Below are positions 1-4,864 of a DNA stretch of 7,273 nucleotides, piece after piece. The stretch lies in assembly GCA_026967815.1 (NCBI GenBank), contig JAPUUO010000073.1, positions 1-7,273 on the forward strand, in the 5' to 3' direction. A program made the position numbers and the translations under genes. Position 1 is the first letter of the stretch. Each line of letters opens with the position of its first letter. The notes beneath the pieces are model-generated. The model saw only the letters and a list, made by a program, of their open reading frames with translations. It made no database searches and had not been told where the DNA came from. This stretch comes from Candidatus Bathyarchaeota archaeon. GTDB lineage: Archaea; Thermoproteota; Bathyarchaeia; Bathyarchaeales; Bathyarchaeaceae.

Positions 1-906
1 GCCCTTTTGTTCGCTTCACGTAGCAAAGTGAAAGAATTCAAGAATGCAGGCTTACAGTTTGCTCAGATCAGTTTAGATGGACTCCTCCCTGAAACCCACG
101 ACAAGTTTAGGGGCGTGCCTGGAGCCTTCAGAAAAACTGTTCAAGGAATAAAAAACTGTGTTGCCGAAGACTTGTTCGTAGAAATAGCTGCCACAGCGAC
201 ACGATTTAACTATAAAGAAATCCCGGATATGATAGAGTTTGTGGAAAAGCTAGGTGTCAACTGGTTCATGCTGTACAATTTTGTGCCAACTGGCAGAGGT
301 GTAGACATCATCGCGTCAGACTTGACACCTGAAGAACGAGAAGACATCCTAAAGGTGTGCTGGAACAGGATGAAAACTGCAGGAATAGAAGTGCTTTCTA
401 CTGCACCTCAATTCGCCCGCGTTGCTCAAGAAGTTGAAGCTCACCCCATCACCATAGACGAAGCAAATGCTATGAACCCAGGTGATTGCAGTGGAACAGA
501 AGCCTATGTTGTTCCCACGCACTTCTACAATCCTAAACTGCCAGGGCAACTGAAAAGACTAGCAGATTTCATCGGAGGTTGCGGAGCTGGCAGGTTTTAC
601 ATATCTCTTGAACCCAACGGAGACATGTTTCCATGCGTTTTCTTCCCCCATGAAGACGCAGTTAAGGTTGGTAACCTCTTCAAAGACGATTTCCAAGATG
701 TTTGGCGAAATTCTAAGCTGTTGTGGCAGCTAAGAGATAAAGACAAGCTACGTGAAAACTGCGGGAGCTGTGATTTCCGTTATACTTGTGGGGGATGTCG
801 AGCAAGAGCCTACAACTATTTTGGTGATGTTTTTGCGCCTGATCCGGGTTGTATCTTGAACAAAGAATTTTGGAATAAAATTCAGGCAGAACTGAAGAAG
901 AACTGA
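1..906 (+). CDS. Radical SAM/SPASM domain protein, 5'-truncated by window edge
   Basis: The frame is open from base 1 and stops at TGA 904-906, so the gene starts outside the window; the TTG at 7 is not its start. The radical SAM CxxxCxxC loop that binds the SAM-ligating [4Fe-4S] cluster would lie upstream. Visible are a core strand motif, QISLDG (about 64-81), followed by ETHDKFRG, then the motif NFVPTGRG (about 280-303). A C-terminal SPASM domain follows, with cysteines at 580 and 634 (C-x12-GxxxxC), then 760, 769, 787 and 796 (CxxC-x5-CxxC, in the context CGGCRARAY), and a last one at 850 (DPGC). Such domains usually bind two auxiliary [4Fe-4S] clusters. NFVPTGRG and CGGCRARAY recall the archaeal group that includes AhbC/AhbD of alternative haem biosynthesis and peptide-modifying SPASM enzymes. 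The substrate cannot be assigned from this part. Cytosolic; no membrane segment is visible. The family call is firm, the subfamily is not. Confidence 0.9.
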   Translation, partial: ALLFASRSKVKEFKNAGLQFAQISLDGLLPETHDKFRGVPGAFRKTVQGIKNCVAEDLFVEIAATATRFNYKEIPDMIEFVEKLGVNWFMLYNFVPTGRGVDIIASDLTPEEREDILKVCWNRMKTAGIEVLSTAPQFARVAQEVEAHPITIDEANAMNPGDCSGTEAYVVPTHFYNPKLPGQLKRLADFIGGCGAGRFYISLEPNGDMFPCVFFPHEDAVKVGNLFKDDFQDVWRNSKLLWQLRDKDKLRENCGSCDFRYTCGGCRARAYNYFGDVFAPDPGCILNKEFWNKIQAELKKN

Positions 907-1112
907 GAGCACAAAAAGAAACATGAGGCAGACGCGTCCTTCTGAAAGAGCGTAGAAGACCAGCTATAAACTGCAGTGTGCGAGCTTGTGAAATTCAGAG
1001 AGGCTTAGGTCCAGCTTTTCATGTGCTTTCCATAGGGATTGTGCGCCTTAGCATCTATTTCGAAGTTGTTGTGAGCTGCAAAATGTCTGATTGATAAGCT
1101 TGCCAGCAGTGA
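907..1112. other. Convergent intergenic gap, no gene seen
   Basis: About 206 nt lie between the stop of the radical SAM gene (plus) and the stop of the last ABC permease gene (minus). I see no convincing open frame, tRNA or other structured RNA. Neither end shows a clear oligo-T terminator. A weak bulged stem (936-943 with 954-960) is present but not convincing. Confidence 0.6.
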
Positions 1113-1889
1113 TTATAGCTTTCCTTTTACTTGGATTGTGTGAAGTGCTGCAAGGTAAGCGAGAGCTCCTATGATGGTAAATGGAAGGCTTGTTAGCAGG
1201 AGCGTTATCAGAGGCCAAGGTTCAATTGGGAATCCGGCAAACGTGTATTTCCGCATGGCATCGGCGGCAAGGCTTAGGGGATTAGCTGAAACAATTCCTG
1301 CCAAGAAGTCTGGGAGGTATTGTCTGATCACGCTTATAGGATAAAAAACAGTGCTTAGGGTCAGTAATACTGTCTGCACGATTTGTTGGTAGGCGAAGAA
1401 GAATTCTCCATGTGTTGATGCTAGTGCTGCAAGTGTAGCGGCGATCCCTGCTAGTCCCATGGCTAGAACAAAAAGGAAAGGGAACAGTATGAATGTGTTC
1501 CATATAGCGTGTGCAGGGAGAACAACAAGGGCGATTAGCAGAAGTGAACCAGAGTATACTAGGGCAGCGAGTCCTCCAGCTAGCAGGTATGCACAGACAA
1601 TGCCGATGGTGCTGATTGGCAGAGACAGATAATAATGTATTACGCCTTCGCGGATTGCCAGCCATATACGTCTTCCAGTGTCCAAGGCCGCTACAAAAAG
1701 CCCCATAATTATGACTGCAGGAACAAAGAACTGGAAGTAATCAAACGTCATCAGTTTTCCGTAGACTAGAGCGACAACAAGCATATCTGAGAGATTCAAG
1801 CTCAGGAGGATTGCCATGAGCCATTTGGTTCTGAAGAAGTAGGAAAAGTCGTTGCCGGCCAGTCGCAATATTCGGAGCAGTTCTGTCAT
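1113..1889 (-). CDS. ABC-2 type transporter permease (second permease of operon)
   Basis: An integral membrane subunit of 258 aa that should form part of the transport channel of an ABC-2 type exporter. About six hydrophobic segments can be seen, near residues 23-43, 52-70, 94-123, 131-157, 166-187 and 225-248. This matches the usual six-helix ABC-2 plan. A polar stretch at 79-92 (REG followed by YYLSLPI) precedes the third segment. It aligns with the same stretch in the upstream permease and is a candidate contact with the ATPase. STVFYP (179-184) and NPLSLAADAMR (203-213) resemble typical ABC-2 motifs. The ATG start (1887-1889) overlaps the upstream TGA stop in an ATGA arrangement, implying translational coupling; a GGTG lies about 10 nt upstream. 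It is the last gene of the operon. Substrate unknown; drug, lipid or peptide export are all possible. Confidence 0.88.
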   Translation of the reverse strand: MTELLRILRLAGNDFSYFFRTKWLMAILLSLNLSDMLVVALVYGKLMTFDYFQFFVPAVIIMGLFVAALDTGRRIWLAIREGVIHYYLSLPISTIGIVCAYLLAGGLAALVYSGSLLLIALVVLPAHAIWNTFILFPFLFVLAMGLAGIAATLAALASTHGEFFFAYQQIVQTVLLTLSTVFYPISVIRQYLPDFLAGIVSANPLSLAADAMRKYTFAGFPIEPWPLITLLLTSLPFTIIGALAYLAALHTIQVKGKL

Positions 1890-2647
1890 GCGCTCTTCAC
1901 ACCTTCCACCAATCGTTGCAGAAGAAACATACCCAAGCCCAGTGTACTGACGGCCAAAGCGGCAAGAACGGCAGCTGAGTAGACAGGGTTCAAGAGTATG
2001 CTAGGATCGAATCCTAAGAACAGGCGGACTAGGTCTGATCCATGCGTTAAAGGACTAAAGACGGCGGCTGCCGCGTAGCTCGGTGGCAAGAATATGAAGG
2101 GATAGAGTACCGTGCTAAAGCGGATTATGATGCTGCTTAAGCCTGCGGTAATTGCCGTGTACAAGTCTGCTGATTTGAATGCTATGAAAGATAAACCAAG
2201 CATTACACCTGCAACCCCGAAGCCGAGACAGAACAGAGTGGCTATCGCTGCAGCTATTGAGATTATTGTAAGGTTTCCTATGATTACTAAAGTGATCGCA
2301 AGTGGAACCGAAATCATAAGGGCAAGTTCGATTCCGCCTTGCAGGGCTATTGATAGAAACAGTTTTGAGCGGGGAATTGGAAGGCTAAGCAGATAGGGCA
2401 GTCGTCCTTCGTGAGCGTGTTCTACAAAGTGCCGCCCCGTGTGAGAGCCCATGTCGAACGTCATCATGACTACGAAGCCGATTGCATAGAATTGTTGATA
2501 GTTGCTTATCCCGGTGACGAGTTGTGAGATGAGCGCTCCGTAGATAGCGAATTGTATTGTGAAGGTTACCCATTCCATGATTATCCATACTGGTGGTCTA
2601 AGTTCATGTTTCAGGTCGAACCACACTAGACGGATGACATCATGCAT
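1886..2647 (-). CDS. ABC-2 type transporter permease (first permease of operon)
   Basis: A 253-aa membrane protein with about six hydrophobic segments, near residues 21-41, 52-67, 96-124, 127-157, 166-187 and 221-245. It is most likely one half of a heterodimeric ABC-2 exporter channel. The loop at 79-91 (HEGRLPYLLSLPI), STVLYP (178-183) and SPLTHGSDLVR (198-208) have counterparts at nearly the same positions in the next gene, so the two permeases look like diverged paralogues. The start chosen is ATG 2645-2647, which overlaps the end of the ATPase gene by 8 nt (stop at 2640-2642). A GGAG lies about 10 nt upstream, inside the ATPase coding sequence. The 3' end overlaps the following permease by 4 nt. 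The tight packing supports one mRNA and an obligate complex with the ATPase. Substrate cannot be inferred. Confidence 0.88.
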   Translation of the reverse strand: MHDVIRLVWFDLKHELRPPVWIIMEWVTFTIQFAIYGALISQLVTGISNYQQFYAIGFVVMMTFDMGSHTGRHFVEHAHEGRLPYLLSLPIPRSKLFLSIALQGGIELALMISVPLAITLVIIGNLTIISIAAAIATLFCLGFGVAGVMLGLSFIAFKSADLYTAITAGLSSIIIRFSTVLYPFIFLPPSYAAAAVFSPLTHGSDLVRLFLGFDPSILLNPVYSAAVLAALAVSTLGLGMFLLQRLVEGVKSA

Positions 2648-3596
2648 TTTTCGGAGTCTCCAATGCTTTGCCCGTGAAGTGTAAGAAAACGTCGTCCAAA
2701 GAAGGTTCTGTTACCCTTACTGATAAAAGCCGGGTCTTTCTCTTGAAGCATAGGTTTGTCATTTTGGGCACCCACGCTTCCGCGATTGACACGTGGGCCT
2801 TGTATCGATTTTCCCCACCGGACACTAGACTGACAGTGCCTTGGATTTGCTTCAGTTCTTCTTGCAGTCTTGTGTTGTTTGTTCCAGGTTCCAGTTCGAG
2901 TTCGACTATGTCGCCTCCTGTGATTTCGTCTTTTAGATTTTTAACGGAGTTGCAGACAACGCTTTTTCCTTGGTCGAGGATGGTTACTCTGTGGGCTAGA
3001 TATTCTGCTTCGCGTACTTCGTTTGTGGCTATTAATATTGTTGAGCCTTCCTCTCTCAGTTTGCGTATCTGTTCCCAGATTTTTCTTTTACCTCGTAGGT
3101 CTACTTGGCTGCTTGGTTCGTCAAAGATGGCTAGTTTAGGGCGTTGTATTAGAAGTTTAGATACTTCAAGTCTTTTGGCTTGTCCCCCTGAGAGGTGCAT
3201 GAACAGTTTGTTGCGTGCTTCCCATAGCTCAAGGTCTTTCAGGATTTCTTCTATTGCAGTGTCTCGCTTGTTCTTTGGAACACCACAGATGGCTGCGTGA
3301 AAACGTAATATTTCTGCGGGTTTGTGTCTCCAGAATCCTCTTGCTTCTTGGAATGAGATGCCCAGAATTCTGCGTACTTTAGTTGGTTGTTTGGTTACGT
3401 CGTAGCTCCCTACTTTGGCTGTGCCAGAAGTGGGTTTTAGAACTGTTGCCAGAATCAGAAGCAGGGTAGTCTTTCCGGAACCGTTTGGTCCCAGTAATAC
3501 CATTATTTCTTCTGGGTCCAATTTGAAGTCGAGACCCTTTAGTGCCTGAGTTTTGCCGTATCTCTTCGTTAGGTTTTGGGTCTCAACGGCGTACAC
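2640..3596 (-). CDS. ABC transporter ATP-binding protein (ABC-2 exporter type)
   Basis: A cytosolic ATPase of 318 aa that powers the two permeases encoded just downstream. Visible are Walker A GPNGSGKTT (36-44), a Q-loop glutamine near Q83 (SFQE), the signature LSGGQ (135-139), Walker B LAIFDE (155-160) with catalytic Glu160, and a D-loop SQVD (163-166). The switch histidine, expected in the stretch IATNEVREAE, is replaced by Asn192 (codon 3023-3021). After about residue 215 there is a C-terminal extension ending in EPSLDDVFLHFTG, like the DUF4162-type tails of ABC-2 drug and lipid exporter ATPases. The start is GTG 3596-3594, preceded by AAGGAG with 9-10 nt spacing. It is the first gene of the operon and overlaps the next by 8 nt. 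All other catalytic motifs are intact, so it is probably active. Confidence 0.94.
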   Translation of the reverse strand: MYAVETQNLTKRYGKTQALKGLDFKLDPEEIMVLLGPNGSGKTTLLLILATVLKPTSGTAKVGSYDVTKQPTKVRRILGISFQEARGFWRHKPAEILRFHAAICGVPKNKRDTAIEEILKDLELWEARNKLFMHLSGGQAKRLEVSKLLIQRPKLAIFDEPSSQVDLRGKRKIWEQIRKLREEGSTILIATNEVREAEYLAHRVTILDQGKSVVCNSVKNLKDEITGGDIVELELEPGTNNTRLQEELKQIQGTVSLVSGGENRYKAHVSIAEAWVPKMTNLCFKRKTRLLSVRVTEPSLDDVFLHFTGKALETPKNA

Positions 3597-3602
3597 GGAT
3601 GT

Positions 3603-3611
3603 GGACTCCTT
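3603..3611 (-). promoter_or_regulatory. Ribosome binding site of the ABC ATPase gene
   Basis: On the minus strand AAGGAG occurs 9-10 nt before the GTG at 3596. This is a good match to the anti-Shine-Dalgarno end of archaeal 16S rRNA. It supports the non-ATG start and the N-terminus beginning MYAVETQNLTKRYG. Confidence 0.6.
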
Positions 3612-3651
3612 ACTGTAAATGATTAGGTTCTCAGTACACGATGGTAAACTG

Positions 3652-3660
3652 ATATAAAAA
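3652..3660 (-). promoter_or_regulatory. Candidate TATA box for the ABC exporter operon
   Basis: Read on the minus strand this is TTTTTATAT, close to the archaeal TATA consensus. It lies about 56 nt upstream of the GTG start of the ATPase gene. Initiation about 25 nt downstream, near 3628, would give a leader of about 30 nt containing the AAGGAG ribosome binding site. The B-recognition element upstream of it is not convincing. The placement fits a promoter of its own for the operon, separate from the small gene at 3740-3919. Confidence 0.4.
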
Positions 3661-3739
3661 CAATGCGCGAAAGCTTATCTAGAATTACCTAACTGTGCCT
3701 GAGAATGTTATTGTTGTCCGCTTTCTTGCTGCTGGGCGG

Positions 3740-3919
3740 CTAGTTTGTTTCATCTACTAGTCTTCTTAGGCATTCTTCTACTTGTTGTATGCATTTCAGT
3801 GTCTCTTCTGAGCCTCGAAAAGTTTTCGTGGCTTCTTGGCAGAGCCTGAGAGTTTCCTCGAAACTTCTTCCCAAAGGAGCTCTTCTTGGCATTGCTATGT
3901 CTAAGTCTGGCTTTTGCAT
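3740..3919 (-). CDS. Small helical protein of unknown function (59 aa)
   Basis: I do not recognise this protein. From ATG 3919-3917 it is 59 aa. A basic, proline-containing start (MQKPDLDIAMPRRAPLG) is followed by two likely amphipathic helices (about 20-36 and 38-57) with cysteines at 27, 43 and 50. There is no signal peptide or membrane segment. The frame stays open upstream to a GTG at 4018, which would give 92 aa. I prefer the shorter form because GGAG and GGTGA sit 4-14 nt before ATG 3919, whereas the GTG has no visible ribosome binding site. The ABC operon lies 143 nt downstream on the same strand but has its own TATA-like box, so a shared role is not implied. The charged, regular helical pattern and the binding site make it a plausible real gene. 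Confidence 0.5.
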   Translation of the reverse strand: MQKPDLDIAMPRRAPLGRSFEETLRLCQEATKTFRGSEETLKCIQQVEECLRRLVDETN

Positions 3920-4268
3920 GTGTTCACCACTCCAAGTTTTTGTCAGCGATTTGACTCCAGCATCTTTGGCAAATTGGTAGCTGCTTATTCCTGTAGTAGA
4001 TGTAAAGTTGAATGTCACTGTCTGTGCATTTTTCGTTCCAGGGATTCTTACAGTGTTCAGCTATTGTTTCCATGCGGGCTCCCAGAGAAAGGCTTTCGAA
4101 TTCCTAGAGATTTAAAGCAATTGATGAAACATCAGTTTGCGGCGTGGAGAGAGCTAGTTGAAAGTGAATGACAAGTTTCAAGTGTAGATGCGCGAGCATA
4201 ACCGTTTTAGCTGTTCAGAAAGCCTCAAAAGATGGAAACTGCACAATAATTTTTGGAGTTGCGGTGTC
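3920..4268. other. 349-nt stretch without a firm gene; doubtful Cys-rich frame
   Basis: This stretch lies between the divergent starts of the small minus-strand gene and the Mth938-like gene. A plus-strand frame runs from ATG 3914 to TGA 4171 (85 aa). Its middle holds a cysteine cluster (SCSRCKVECHCLC) followed by FRSRDSY, and its end looks helical (RDLKQLMKHQFAAWRELVE). The cluster and what follows loosely recall a small zinc finger, but I see no ribosome binding site, and the ATG at 3914 lies inside the opposite small gene. It may be a gene with a later non-ATG start, such as TTG 3974, a decayed remnant, or chance. From 4172 to 4268 I see only the leader of the next gene, with a weak AT-rich patch at 4245-4254. 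Confidence 0.3.
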
Positions 4269-4607
4269 ATGATTGAGTCATACGATTTTGGTCAAATCAC
4301 TATTAACGGACGCAGATACAGCCGTGATGTCATAATTTTCCCTGACCATGTGAAAGACGGCTGGTGGAGAAGCGAAGGTCACAGACTGAGCCTTGAAGAT
4401 TTGAAAGAGGTTTTTGAGGTCAAGCCTGATGTGCTTGTTATCGGCACTGGCTACAGTGGGCTTATGAAGATTCCGCAGGATGTTAGGGATTATGTGAGCG
4501 CTAAGAATATTGAACTTGTTGTTGAGAATACGAGGCAAGCTTGTCAAACTTACAACCGTTTGTGCGAGTCCAAGAAGGTCTTAGCTGCTTTTCACTTAAC
4601 ATGTTAA
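4269..4607 (+). CDS. Mth938-like domain protein (DUF498/DUF598 family)
   Basis: A 112-aa single-domain protein of the family named after MTH938 of Methanothermobacter, related to human AAMDC and the domain in NDUFAF3. Its biochemical function is not established. It begins MIESYDFGQITINGRRY (1-17). The typical DVIIFPD (20-26), GWWRSEGHRL (31-40), PDVLVIGTGYSG (53-64) and ELVVENT (82-88) follow, and it ends in AAFHLTC, much as family members do. The frame is open back to an ATG at 4188, which would add 27 residues. ATG 4269 is chosen because family proteins start at this point, and GGAG (4255-4258) lies 10 nt upstream. It appears monocistronic, with 257 nt before the EF-2 gene. Cytosolic; no cofactor motif is visible beyond the conserved GTGYSG turn. 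Confidence 0.88.
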   Translation: MIESYDFGQITINGRRYSRDVIIFPDHVKDGWWRSEGHRLSLEDLKEVFEVKPDVLVIGTGYSGLMKIPQDVRDYVSAKNIELVVENTRQACQTYNRLCESKKVLAAFHLTC

Positions 4608-4701
4608 AAGCTCTTCTCAGTTCTTTCATTGAATACAAAAGTTGATAAAGTAACCCTTCTCTGGATAATGCGGAATTGTCTGCGCCACTAATCCCGAACA
4701 C

Positions 4702-4707
4702 TTTTTT
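4702..4707 (+). terminator. Oligo-T tract, possible terminator of the Mth938-like gene
   Basis: A run of six T on the plus strand, about 95 nt after the stop codon and followed by further AT-rich sequence. Archaeal RNA polymerase can terminate at oligo-T tracts without a hairpin. The location between two genes fits, but one T6 run is weak evidence. Confidence 0.25.
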
Positions 4708-4725
4708 CAATTACCATTACACATC

Positions 4726-4739
4726 TAGAATAAATTCTA
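4726..4739. repeat. Perfect inverted repeat TAGAAT-AA-ATTCTA
   Basis: Six-base half-sites flank a two-base centre, about 125 nt upstream of the EF-2 start. It could be a site for a dimeric regulator. The AT-rich setting makes chance occurrence quite possible. The same half-site, within the 9-mer ATCTAGAAT, also occurs at 3677-3685 upstream of the ABC operon. Confidence 0.3.
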
Positions 4740-4785
4740 ATTTGCAGATGTTTGGAACTGGAATGAGATTTCCCGACTTCTATTA

Positions 4786-4805
4786 TACGTTGAAAACTGA
4801 ACGTA
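4786..4805. repeat. Inverted repeat TACGTT-N8-AACGTA upstream of EF-2
   Basis: The half-sites are 4786-4791 and 4800-4805, with an 8-nt spacer. A further TACGT lies at 4813-4817, so ACGT occurs three times at steps of 14 and 13 nt, ending just before the TATA-like box of the EF-2 gene. The position suits a regulator binding upstream of the core promoter. The repeat could instead be chance. Confidence 0.3.
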
Positions 4806-4822
4806 AAGTTAATACGTGAGGC

Positions 4823-4828
4823 TTTAAA
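4823..4828 (+). promoter_or_regulatory. Candidate TATA box of the EF-2 gene
   Basis: TTTAAA, in the context GGCTTTAAACT, ends 36 nt before the EF-2 start codon. Initiation about 25 nt downstream would fall near 4850, leaving a short leader of about 15 nt. A GAGG at 4852-4855, 9 nt before the ATG, may serve as ribosome binding site within that leader. Confidence 0.45.
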
Positions 4829-4864
4829 CTACCATGCTACTCAGCACAGACGAGGAAGATAAAA

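Noticed and set aside
936..960. Bulged stem in the 907-1112 gap as terminator
   Set aside because: The seven pairs with a bulge and a 10-nt loop are weak, and no T tract follows; archaeal terminators depend mainly on oligo-T.
1219..1240. GGTTCAATTGGGAATCC resembling a tRNA T-arm
   Set aside because: It lies inside the second permease coding sequence, and no acceptor, D-arm or anticodon arm can be built around it.
1282..1665. Minus-strand frame of 127 aa in another phase of the second permease
   Set aside because: It is an alternative phase inside a clear membrane protein gene; its product is cysteine- and arginine-rich low-quality sequence.
2668..3300. Plus-strand open frame of 210 aa
   Set aside because: It lies opposite the ABC ATPase gene, whose motifs are unmistakable; its translation is serine-rich and without domain features.
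4188..4268. Upstream ATG giving a 27-residue extension of the Mth938-like protein
   Set aside because: The extension does not resemble family N-termini, while the ATG at 4269 matches the usual start and has a GGAG upstream.
4501..4710. Minus-strand frame of 69 aa overlapping the end of the Mth938-like gene
   Set aside because: It is mostly antisense to a conserved gene, has no binding site, and reads like chance sequence.
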